A stretch of 57,621 bases of DNA from Rhizophlyctis rosea (Eukaryota; Chytridiomycota; Chytridiomycetes; Rhizophlyctidales; Rhizophlyctidaceae). This document shows positions 11,301 to 22,234 of this stretch, one piece after another. Each line of letters opens with the position of its first letter. Position 1 is the stretch's first letter. Position numbers and translations under genes: made by a program. Under the pieces are notes generated by a model. The model did no database searches. It saw nothing but the letters and a program-made list of their open reading frames with translations, and was not told where the DNA came from. Location of the stretch: NCBI GenBank assembly GCA_027596075.1, contig JADGJC010000266.1:1-57621 (forward strand). The letters are read 5' to 3'.

Positions 11301-12839
11301 GTCTTCCGTTCATGGGCTTCCACATCTAACAGAGGCCGTTCCCTGTTCGGATCAGGATGGTGCCGAGTATGAAGATCGATGAATGTAGGTGCAAAGGGAT
11401 GATGAATGTGCTGGAGGATGTTGAAGATTTCACGCCTATGGGCTGCTTGAGTAAAACTTTTCGTCGGTACCATAAGGAGCAAAGCGTGATGTACAGCACC
11501 ACTTACTTAAAACATATGACTTTGTTCTCGACATCTGCAGCCAGCTGCAGCGCATTCGTTACTTCCTGTCATTACATTATTCATTAATTACCAAATACTT
11601 GTCTCCTCCTACATAGACGATTGACTAGCGAAGAGTGGCTCGATAACATACCTCCTCAATGACACTCCACTCAAACTCCTCCCTCCTCTTCTCCCCTAAA
11701 ATAGTCCACCCCTTCCGAACTCCTACTCTCAAGATTCTCTCCACCTCTGCCTCCTCCTCCCACCACTTATCCAAATCATCCTCAACAATCTCTCGCAACA
11801 CCCACGCAGGAGGGGCCGCATTCTCATCATACTCCCACCATCGTCTGATCAGTCCTTCAGGATTGGACACAGTTTCTGGGCGTATGAAACTGGGTATAGA
11901 AGGGGTATATGTTTGTGGTTTGGGGTAGGGTAGTTTGATTGAGCGGAGTTGATCGGAGTGAGATGCGATATGGGATTGAAGATTGGATTTGGTGATGTGT
12001 TGGCGGATGAGGGTATATTCCAGTTGTGGGATGTTTGGCGGGAGGGGGCGAGGTCCGTAGCGATCGCCTGTGCAGTTCAATTTATATTAGAACAGGTGAC
12101 CGGTTATCGACCACGCATGTTATTGCATACCAAGGATCGCAAATAAGGCCGGTCCAGCAGATTCTGCAATACAGGATTCCAGCTCCTTCTTGCGTATCTC
12201 TGCCAAACTTTGCAACGGCTTGCTAAGATCAGCCATACTCGTACGCCTGCCAATTGAGGACCTCATATCAGCCTTTGAATTCATTCCGTGTTCGACACCC
12301 CAAGAGACATAAAGGACAGTGATGAACAACTCACATGTCAACAGTCTCCCAATCCAACCCAAGGCGTGAGCAGAACTGGCGCATGAATGGAAAGACATCA
12401 TGTATGAACGTATCTCGCTCCCATAGAACGTCCTGGAAAATGAATAGTGATAGGATCCGCATTGGAGATCAACGCGTTAGTCAAAATTTACAAAACAGGA
12501 GGCTTGTGGCGGACCAGCACCCAATGTAAACAAATAAACACCCACCTCATATGTCGACGACATGAATACCCGCACAGCGGTCTTCAAACTCTCATCCAAC
12601 AATCGGCATTCGTCAGCAGTATCCAGCTGCTGCATGTCACCACGCATCAATTTGTCCATCGTCTTCGAGATCTCCACAGCATCTGGTGAACGCGCGTCCA
12701 AGAGACTATCCAGCCTTACAGAGTCGCGTTGCTGACGCGCCGAGGTGGCCTTCGCCAGTAGGGCCGCGAACTCCGGTCGATGCTCACGCATGGACGCATC
12801 CCACACATGAACGTTTTGGAGAGTATGTGGGGTCGTCAT
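5359..12839 (-). CDS. DUF4062-NACHT-WD40 protein (NWD1-like STAND NTPase)
   Basis: Nine exons deduced: 12546-12839, 12335-12432, 12131-12261, 11652-12067, 11507-11565, 11149-11435, 10523-11109, 9278-10460, 5359-9188, giving ~2,294 residues. Domains in order: DUF4062 (residues ~85-300: VFMSSTYE, then DVLWERDTF across intron 1 and the conserved ILGDRYGPRPLPP across intron 3); NACHT-type P-loop GDSGVGKS (~512-519) and Walker B VYLIIDGLDRL (~615-630); helical/winged region; then from ~1,290 a degenerate WD40 beta-propeller (blades ending LVYEL, LLVWEIE, LNIWQWD, IMIWDR, VRIYAV) and acidic stretches. NACHT STAND proteins are NTP-driven switches that oligomerise on ligand sensing; NWD-type proteins are cytosolic. 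Function here is inferred from architecture. The last ~28 codons follow a GTGAGT at 5449-5454 and may not be coding. Introns 2 and 6 are odd (see findings). Intact frame otherwise. Confidence 0.85.
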
Positions 12840-12932
12840 GGCAGGTGAATGAATGCAGTCAAGTTGGAATGTCGGGAATGTCGGGACGTTGGGATCTCAC
12901 AGCTGGTTGTTCGAGATTCCGTTTTGACACGT

Positions 12933-12940
12933 CTATATAG
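12933..12940 (-). promoter_or_regulatory. TATA-like element upstream of the NACHT-WD40 gene
   Basis: CTATATAG, the same on both strands, lies about 95 bases upstream of the ATG at 12839. The position suits a core promoter with a short leader, but no transcript start is known. Confidence 0.3.
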
Positions 12941-15423
12941 CAGCCCTTTGCCAGGAGGTGGGGTAGACGACAATAAGTTATAAAAATACAAAGAAAGATC
13001 CTCACAAGCTTGACATATGCCGCGAGTGCAAGCACATCGATGATGTTAGCGGATTAACGAATGGGGTCGTTACGATGCAATTGGTGTGCGCATGGTGCTT
13101 GTCAAATAGATGCAAATGCGTGCATAAGGAAGGGAAGCCGAGCAAGGCATGGGGAAATGTGCCCTCGACAAGCCCATGACGAGAGAAAGTGCACGATGCG
13201 ATGGTGTTATGTCGCCCATCGTCAATCCCTCATACATGTGTACCTGCTGTAACGGCAACAGCCAACAAGTTTTCCGTAAGTACAACTCGGACAACAATGG
13301 GAAGTGTGGCATTATGCCCCTGAAGCAATAGAGTTGGGCTTTTTCCTACATTGGCAATAAGGAGTCGGAGAGTCACGAGGCTGCAGACCCGACTCACTTC
13401 CCTGAAAGGAGGTTGTGAGACCGGGAGGGCACGAAGGGCAGGACGCATAGCGCCACTGCACCCGTTTTGTTTGGTGGGGATAAGCCATCTCTGATTGTTT
13501 GATGACTGGAGGAAGGGCTGGGCTCCTGTCAATCGGTGTGGTCTAGGGACATGAAAAAATGGAACACCCCAGTCTCCTACGGAGGGGAGCTGGAGGAGAT
13601 GGAGGATCGATCAATCCCCTTCAACTCCGAGGCCACCACAAGCCGCGGAGAAACGAGGAGAGAGGGAGTGGACCAGACCATCGGATTTGACCGGCGACTG
13701 AACAACAGTTCCAGGGCGGTTACCGACAGCCGACGGGACCAGTGACTCAGTCGCAACTTTCACACGGAGCACCAGTTGTTTGACGGCGATGGGCTTCCTC
13801 TTCAAATTTGGAAGGCACAAATATTCTAATCGTTAGGGCCATCAACGATTGTACGACTGATTGACAGGTTGGGCTTCGTCCACTTTCCGGCGTAACACGA
13901 AGCGAAAAGCCTTTCCCCTTGTCCTCCAAGCCCCATCGCCCAAATCGAGTTGCGCACTGGTCAAATGGGGAATTGAGCTCGGCCAGGGGGCGAGGCTGAT
14001 GTAATTTGGAATTTCGGTTGGTTGTACCGTGGTTGTATGCACAAAAGCCTACAATAAATTGCAAGAGAAAAAAAAAGTAATCGAGGGAAGTTTCAAGTTG
14101 GGAAGGGCAAGGATCTGTGCGGCATCAGTGGCTTAGTTATGGAGCGACCTGACGGCAACAGAGAGGTAGTGCCAGCAAATTGTAGATCCACATTCGCCAA
14201 CGGCACCTGCAGAGGTCCATCTAATCGGCATCTTTGGTGGCATGCTGTGGGAGGTTCGGAAGCGGTGGAAACGTGCTACCAACGTGCTCGCTCGGCCATT
14301 GGACTTGGCTGGCTGCCTGCTCATCACATCGATCGTCCGACACTGGAATTTGAGTCCCTGACCACTTGTTCAAAATCAAAGCTTACACCCCACAACCTGT
14401 CAAAATGGATCGATGTGTGTTCCTGATCGCCATGCTTCCACACACGCCAATACGGAAATGCAGATGGTGCGCATGATTCAACATTTGGAAGCTGGCGAGC
14501 TCTCAGCTTTTGCACCTCCGCATCGCACGACTGGGCGCTTCAAACCAATTTGCAGACCTGTCTCCCAGCACCCTCCTGTGGTAACGGAGCCGCGCAGGTG
14601 CTTCCGAGTCCCTCCCGATTTGAATGCCGCGCCGCATGGTTCGTGCTGTGTTCTGCACCCCGCTCTCCGAGAATCCGCACCCCCAGCTCAATTTTCTTTC
14701 AGCACCTCTCAGCAGCAGCTCAATCAGTGACCGGCCAATCATGCATCTCATTAAACAAATTTCATAAATTGAGGTACGTTCCGGGCGCGAGAAGGCAATT
14801 TTTGTACTGATGGCGGTATGTGGTTCATCTTGTGACATCCAGGCAGTACTAGGAGTCTTATTGCCATTATTGTGTGGTGATGCCCTTAGTTGTCTTTTTT
14901 GTTTCTACAAACTTCGCTGCGAACTTCGCACCCCCCGCATCATGTCCGAATGTCGGACAGCCATGCTGCGCCACAGGAAATTTGATGTGGATGGCAATTC
15001 CCGCTCCGTAACTGTGGACTACGCTACCTGCTGCACCGACGGCAATCCACCGACAGAGCAACTCTTTCTTCCGCAAATGCCTCAACCATCAGCTGCTGGC
15101 ACTGCTCTCAAGCTGACGCACGAATCATCGATGATGGCTTGGTTCGGCTAATTGTGGAGGTGCCGCACGCATCGTCGCACAAAAAAGAACCTATCAGCAG
15201 CTTCTGAACAGTCGCTATCAATATTTGTGATGTTCCTCCACTGCACCTGTTGTTCACGAGCCTCCGCCAGCTCCGACCTTGTTCGGCAATTGAGCCTCTT
15301 AAATGGAAGCGTACCAGAGGACCCACTCCTCGACAACAATTTCCTCACACCACCACGTCTTTCATATTCCCCTATTCCCAGCTCCCCTCTAGTCGCCCTC
15401 TACTCGACATGCTATCATCCACC
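12941..15423. other. Intergenic region between divergent genes
   Basis: Upstream region of both the leftward NACHT-WD40 gene and the rightward methyltransferase gene. Open frames of 60-110 residues occur on both strands but look like chance: no hydrophobic or domain pattern, no splice logic and no tRNA cloverleaf. Nothing further is supported. Confidence 0.45.
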
Positions 15424-16582
15424 ATGGGCGTCTGCCAATCAACAGAAGAACCTTCCTCCCCGACACCCACCCCTTCCCCGACCTTCAAATACGACACCTC
15501 TGGCCGCCGTCTGCACGCCGAAATCACACCTCTCTCCTCTGACACCGTCCCTACCGACAAACTCTACATTCTCCCAAACGATGACGAAGAAATGGACCGG
15601 CTGCATTTGCAGCACTACATTATGCGGTTGCTTTTTGGTGGGAACTTTTCGGCGCCTGTGAAGGAGGCTTTGAGGAAGCCGGGAGCGAAAGTGGTTGATT
15701 TGGGATGTGGGTCTGGGATTTGGGCTATGGAGGTATTTTGAAGGAAGGGATCGCAAATTGGACCCATCTCCTTCATTCGGAAAAGCATCTTGGCTCAACC
15801 AACTCACATGCCCTGACCCACAGACAGCAACAGAATTCCCCCAAACAACCATAACAGCCCTCGACATGTCCCCCGTCCAACCAACAACCGTCAAGCCCAA
15901 AAACCTCACATTCACAACCGGAGACCTCACATCCCTTCCCCTCCCTTTCGCCGACAATACCTTTGATTTCGTCTACATGCGGTTCCTCGTTGCTGGACTA
16001 CGAGCCGAACACTGGCCATTACTTATCAATGAGATGGTGCGGATTACGAAACCAGGGGGGTGGATTGAGATGATGGAGCCGAAGGATATGGCAATGACGG
16101 GGGAGACGGTTTTGCCGAATTTGATGAGAATAAGTATGTGTTTCTGGGTGAATGGTTGATATTCAGTGACTAGGAAGGAGCTTCAAGTCGTAGCAGACAC
16201 TAATCGTACTCCTTATCCACTCCCCCGCCTTTCCGCGTGACAAGTCTGGACAGGCCTCGCATCCCGCGCCTGCGACACCCACATCGCCTCCCACCTCCCC
16301 CACCTCCTCTCCTCCCACCCGCAACTAACCCACACCCAAAGCCTCCCTCTCCCCCTGCACACACGCCCCGACCCCAGCGATGCCCACGCCGCACGTCTAG
16401 CAAAACTCTACCGCGAAGATCTGAGAGCCGGATTCGCGGGCCTGAAGTCCCAAGTGGTTGGCATGGGCGTGTGTTCTGACGAGCATTATGGAGATTTGGT
16501 GAGAGAGCATATTAAGGAGACGGTGGAGAGGGGACATACGGTTTGGTGGGTGAGGTGTTGGGCGCAGAAGAAGGAGGTGTAA
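15424..16582 (+). CDS. SAM-dependent methyltransferase (LaeA-like), predicted myristoylated
   Basis: Three exons: 15424-15732, 15824-16133, 16245-16582; 318 residues. Class I methyltransferase: motif I VVDLGCGSGIW (residues 90-100), acidic loop ITALDMSP just after intron 1, LPFADNTFDFVYMRF (motif IV-like), then KPGGWIEMMEP. This pattern matches fungal LaeA/UMTA-type methyltransferases, whose substrates are mostly unknown. I chose the ATG at 15424 because it sits in ACCATGG and begins MGVCQS, a textbook N-myristoylation signal (Gly2, Ser6) with a palmitoylatable Cys; an upstream in-frame ATG at 15409 would bury it. Membrane tethering is therefore inferred. The gene converges on the permease gene, with stops 286 bases apart. 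Confidence 0.82.
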
Positions 16583-16867
16583 ACTGGAATTTTGCGAAGG
16601 GGAGTGCTTACATGTGCAGTGATGTGCGACGTTTTGGTGACATTCATTCGAGATCAGTGCGGATCGCCGCGTGGTGTGTACATACATAGAGAATAGATGT
16701 AAAGGTATATCGAACTACCACGACTTTTTCATAACGTAAGGAGTGGAGGGGCGGCGAGTGCATGCAAACCCGTTGGAATTTTTTTTGTTTACAGCTATGT
16801 TTACAAATACACACCTGCATATGATACAAAGCCTTCTCCGCCACATATCTCGGTTACGCCCTTCCCT

Positions 16868-19448
16868 TCAATTTGAACTCCCCTCCACATTCTCCCCACT
16901 CCCCCTTCCACTCCCCTCCCTACTCTCACCAACAACCTCCAACTTCACTTCCTCCTCCACCTCACCCCTCTCACCCCTCCTCAACCGACTCTTCCTCCAC
17001 CCATACCCCACATAAACAACCATCCCAACAACCCACCAGCCCACCAACCTCACCAACGCCATCCCCCCACTAACACCCATCAACCCCACACAACATCCCG
17101 CACTCAAAAGCGGAATAACAACTCCGCCCATTACGTTTCCTCCGGAAATACGGAACGAAGGAGGTGGTGGGGCGTGACGAGTTTTACAGCGAAGGATGGG
17201 AACGGAGAGGGAGACGAGGGCGAAGGCGAAGAGGGTTCCGATTGAGGTTAGGTTTGCTAGGATGTCTATGGGGAGGAGGGCGGCGAGGAGGGCGCAGAGT
17301 GTGGCAGTTGTGAGGGTCGCTATGTGGGGGGTTTTGAACCTATTTTTGGCGGCAGTGTATAGAGTCAGAATGAAAGCATTCATGTTGATGAGCTAACACC
17401 CATTTGGGATTTGCTCTAAAAACAACAAATAAAAGAACTCTTGACAAAAGCAACCCCTACCCACCTCGGATGAGTCCTCCCGAAAGCCGCCGGCAACAAC
17501 CCATCTCTCGCCATAGCACTCAAAATCCTCGGCTGGCCCATCAACCCCGTCAACACCACCGTCATAAGACCCAACAAACACCAACATCCACAAGGATCGT
17601 CAGCCACCGAAAAGACGGGCCTGCTGCTTGGTTCAGCGCCGATGTGATGGGAGATTTGATGTCGATCTGATTGAAAGGTGTGAGTAGATTTATCGAAGCA
17701 TTGCACGTACGCAAAACTATACCTCACGGAAAGGCACGAGCCCCGTCAACACTGCCGACGTGGCGACGTAGAGTGCCGTACATATGAGGAGAGAGCCGAT
17801 GATGCCGATGGGAAGGTCGCGCTGTGGTTGTTTGGCTTCTTGGGCTGTTGTTGTGACTGCGTCGAATCTGTTTTGGTCAAGAAACGATCAGAGATTGTAA
17901 AATGTCGATGATCCAATAGAAGGAAGCTGGCATACATACCCGATATATGCAAAAGTAACCATCACAGCTGCTCGTGAGTAATATGAAGTTCTTCGGTTAG
18001 TTCTCATCCCAACATTTCCAAATATCATGCCGCTCAAACCAACGCAAAGAAAATAACCCACCGGCCTTAAAAACCCCACCAACACCAAACCTCCCACCAC
18101 CCTCACTCGGCGGCACGAACGGATGATAATTCGTCGGATCAATGAACTTGATACTCGCAAATATGAACAAGAGGATGATGGCGACTTTCATGACGACGAA
18201 GGAGAGATTTAGACGGGCGGATTCGCGGATGCCGATGACGAGGAGGATGGTGAGGAGGAGGATTAGGATTACGGCGGGGAGCTGTGCGTTGATGGGTGGG
18301 TTAGACATTAGTGACATTTCTCCTGCTCAAGAATAATGGTCCAATGAGCGCAGTCCACCCTCCGTTTCACCTGCCACTTCCCTCATCACTCACAAGCAAC
18401 CCTTGCCCCAAACCCCTTTCCCTCTCTCCTCCCCCCACCAACACCCCCCCCCCCACCCCCCGACCCACCGCCCTCTTCTTTTTACGGGTCTCAGTCTCCC
18501 ACACCCCTTCCTCGTGCCATGCACAACACACTCACATTGACAATCGCACCACACCCCTCCAAACTCCCCGCACCACACGCAACAACATTCCTCCCAAACC
18601 CCGCAACAGCCACAGTCTCATTCCAAAAGTTCTTCTGCCCAACCTCAAACCACCGTACAGGCGCATTGATCCACCGCGGACTCCATACGTCCGGATTGTT
18701 GGTGATGTCGATGGCGAAACGGGCGAGGTAGGCGGACCAGCCTACGGAGACTGCTGCGGAGCCGACGAGGTATTCAAGGATCTTGGGGGTGCAGGGTGAC
18801 GGGTTGGATTGTTGGAGATGAATGGGGAAGTGAAGCATGCGAGACTTACCAAGTCCCATCCGATGACCCAGGCAAGAAATTCTCCCATCGTTGCGTACGT
18901 GACTGTTGCGCAAGGGGTGTCAGCATTGTGTTGCTGATGATCCACTACCTCCGCACCAAAGCTGCTTCAAAGGTGGAGCTTGAACAACGGGGTGCTCCCA
19001 TGGGGGCATCCAGGCACTAGGACTCTCTCCGTCAGGGGGCATCCTCGCAGGTGTGCTTACCGCCACCCACCTATGGACCTCACCATCCTCTTGCACCAAC
19101 CCACACCGTCTAGTCTCAAAACACCGAAAGAGAACAGAAACACTCACAACTATAAGCACTACCCGACAAGGGTAGCGCACTCGCCATCTCAGCATAACAC
19201 AAACTTGCCAACGCCGCAACGACACCAGCAATCAAATAGGACAGCACGACGGCGGGCCCAGCATGAGCTTGAGCAGCTTCACCCGTCAATACGAATATGC
19301 CAGCACCTATCGTTATGCCCATACCGAGGGCGAGGAGGTCCCAGACGGTGAGTGCCCGCTTGTAGTCTGTTGCGTGGGCGTCATCGGATACGGCGTCGAG
19401 GGGTTTTGTTACGGTGAGGCGGTGGAAGGCGGATTTTAGGACGGACAT
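16868..19448 (-). CDS. Amino-acid permease, APC superfamily (CAT-like), with a one-base frameshift
   Basis: Eight exons: 19148-19448, 18850-18902, 18536-18781, 18062-18281, 17940-17967, 17723-17867, 17465-17666, 16868-17339; ~555 residues if the frame is restored. APC/CAT hallmarks: GMGITIGAGIFVLTG (helix 1), ALPLSGSAYS, WDLILEYLVGSAAVSVGW, FAYIG-FDAVTTTAQEAK, LMGQPRILSAMARDGLLP, LPIDILANLTSIGTLFAF. CAT-type permeases carry amino acids, typically cationic, across plasma or vacuolar membranes. Exon 5 is only 28 nt. Exon 7 changes frame at a GGG run (minus strand, 17570-17572): upstream it reads DVGVC, downstream GLMTVVLTGLMG; one missing G would explain it, and the exon-7 phase then fits the junction to exon 8. 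This is either a homopolymer error or a null allele. A TATA-like element lies ~46 bases upstream. Confidence 0.82.
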
Positions 19449-19493
19449 TGGTTTGATTGATTGTCAGTGGGTGCTACTAGTAAGAGAAGTATT

Positions 19494-19506
19494 ATGATAT
19501 ATATAC
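19494..19506 (-). promoter_or_regulatory. TATA-like element of the permease gene
   Basis: Reads GGTATATATATCAT on the minus strand, 46-58 bases upstream of the start codon at 19448. Its position and sequence fit a TATA box. Confidence 0.35.
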
Positions 19507-19980
19507 CAATACTAATAATATTGAGAAAACACGAGAGCGAAGACGCAGCAGAAACAGCAGATGGGTTCAAAGCTCACATATTGAGGAGAGAAACGGTTGC
19601 CTAAGAATGCACCGCCCCCTTGCACTGTTGCCATCGCCACTTTTGTCACATGCTTTCATGCGGACGCTGGTGTTCGACCGCGTTTTGTTTCAGGCCAGGG
19701 ATAGTAGTTTGGGTACCCGCGCCTGTTCATGTTCCAGATGTTAGATGGAGTTGGATGGAGTCAGATACTGTAAATGCCAGTGACAGTAGTGACTTGGATG
19801 GTGTCAAAGATGCAAGAAGTTGCTTGCAGTATTGATGAGGGGCTTCCCGTCTGATCACGTAATCGACCGTTGGCTGCTGCATGCTGCCGACCCCATTGTC
19901 AATTTGTCATTTGCACAGTTGACATCCCAGCCGGTATCAAAGCGCCAGTCATATTATCAGGTGAGAGCAACAGCAGTGCA
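19507..19980. other. Intergenic, no feature seen
   Basis: Lies between the permease promoter and the 3' remnant of the broken 20-22 kb gene. Only short open frames without protein-like character. Confidence 0.4.
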
Positions 19981-22234
19981 TCAATCCAGCTCTTCTGCAA
20001 TCAACTCAAAATCAGGAGCAGGAGTTGGAGCGGGCGCTGTGGGGGGTGCTGCTGCAGAAGATGAACAAGTTTGACCACCCGAGTGAAATTTCCGACGTTC
20101 TTAAAACCTACCCTTTGCCATCTCTAAAGCATTACCCACCATCGCAAGCGACTGCTGCACCGCTTGGAGTTTCCCTTGAAACTCCGCATAGTTCTTGCCC
20201 TCCCGGGATAATCCGCTTGCTTTCCCTTCATGAAATGGATATTTGGTTTGTGGTAAGTTTGTCATGCCAACGTGTTCAAACATCTCACAAGATTGCATAC
20301 CTGGGCTCATCGGATGGACCGTCGAGATGTCATCTCCAATGTTGACAGGAGTTGGAAATCATAGTACGGACGGTGCTTGTATCAGTGAAGGTGCGTAACG
20401 CAGTGCCCATTGCATGTTCCTGACATCAAATTTCTTGCGGTAACCCATACCTCCTTCTTTCTCACCATATGCTTCAAAATCAAACAACTGGTAGGAAAGC
20501 ACCTCCTCCTCATCCACATCAACCGGTCGCGCATCGTCCTCAACAACGGCCTCCAGCACATCCCATAGGTTTTTATGATTCGGACAGAACAATCCCCCGT
20601 GCCCCATCAAAATGTACCCTTCGATAACCCAGATCGGAATCCCACCATCACTAACCAACAACATCGTCACATCTCCGCAAAACCCCGTTGCCGAAATGGT
20701 AAGATAGCAGCCACGGCCAGTTGGTGATGATCTTCTTCAAATTCGCTGGATGGCGGCACTGATCGCATTTGCAGAGGAGGACGTGGCCCTTGGAAGATCA
20801 ATAGCCTGTCAGCGGGCGTGCAATTGCATGGCGAACCACTAGAACCATCTCACCTTATCATGATGCTGCAAACAAAAGAACAACGGTATGAACGTCGAAA
20901 AGAGTGGATGAGCTTCCTCCAGCTTCCCATGCCCACAACACCACCCAACATACGTCCGCGTCGCAACAGGAAGCTTATCCAAAAGTTTCATGATATCCGG
21001 GAGAAACACCGCTAACAAGGGCAAGACGTCCAGAAACATGGCTGTCCAATCGGTTGACTTATCATCCGGAGGTACAGGTTCGGTTCGAAGAATCAGACGA
21101 CGACGAATGTACGCCATGCGAAAGTGGTAGAGGACTTGTTGCAGGATGAAGAAAAGCTTTTCGACGAGGTTGGAGGTGAGGGGGTTTGTGCGAAGGTCGG
21201 GTTTACGGTCGAAGAATTTCTTTGTTGCCGCTGCGAGGTAAGACATTGTCCATTATAAGAAACCAAAAGTAAGTTCTTTGGAAGTGCTGCCAAAAGCCAT
21301 ACTACTACTTTGCATACCTTCTACTTGATCCTGTTGCTTCTTACTGTCCACTTGAGATGCTCCACCTTGATCATAAAACCCGCTGACCACATTCCCGTCA
21401 TTATTTTCGAGGACGATCATCTCATTACGTTGTGAGGCCACGCACGGTTTTCGAACTGGTTGCCGCCGCTGTGCCTCTCCCGACGTAGTATGCCACTTGA
21501 GGTGCTCCACTCCAGGGTTGGAAAACGTTTCTCCGCTCAGAGGTGGAAGGTTGTTCAAGTCGTGAGAAGCGCGGGGGCCACCAAAGAAGAAAGCTCCTCG
21601 ATTGGGAACAAATTTGGATTTGCCCGTCGAACTGGATCTGAAAGCGAGATCTACCTCATCAACAATTTTGTTGGCATCGTTGTCTGGAACGAGAAATTCG
21701 GCAAATTGGACGCGGGCATCTGTCAGTTTATGCGCGCTTGGACCGAGAAGCAACCAGTTGGTCGTGACATCAACTTCCTGATTCCAAGTGGATCCCTTCG
21801 GATCAAATTTCACGATTGCCTCCTTCAAATTCCATTCAACAACCTCAAAGTTGTTCAACGGTACGAGACTATGCTGTCGAAACATTGCGCCTATCTCTGA
21901 CGCTGCAAAGAATGAATGCAAAAGGCCGACAAACTTGGCAAACGAGCCGGGCATGGCGTCGACACGTAGTTGAAGGAATCGATCAGGATGTACTATGAAG
22001 AATGAGGCGCCAGCGCAGACAGAACAAAGCCCTGCGCGGATAGGTTCAGTAGCTATAAGCACCGCATGACAACTTCGAATCAAAACTGAAACGCTGAGGT
22101 TCCTTGCCTTCCTCCTGTTCATGTCCATGTCCATCACCATTGATCAGTTGACCCGCGCAGTTTGTGATTGAAGTCTTACGGCGCTTTGACGAGCTCATCG
22201 TGGTTAAAGTCTTGCGGCGCTTTGATGAGTTCAT
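19981..22234 (-). pseudogene. Broken multi-exon gene, family not recognised
   Basis: Deduced exons: 22063-22234, 21318-22031, 20854-21230, one from 20788, one ending at 20359, then pieces down to the TGA at 19981. The product starts with two basic nuclear-localisation-like repeats (SSKRRKTL, SSKRRKTS), then a Cys cluster (CGLCSVCAG) formed across a 31-nt intron, a long hydrophilic part, a Cys-rich CKCDQCRHP segment and an acidic Pro/Ala-rich tail ending IAEELD. Three lesions interrupt it: a one-base frame change near 20650 (or a 25-28 nt intron), a TGA at 20359-20361 between SVL and FPTPVNIGDD, and a TAA at 20101-20103 before the tail. Flanking frames are otherwise well preserved, so the loss looks recent. 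I do not recognise the fold; a nuclear Cys-rich protein is all I can infer. Confidence 0.55.
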
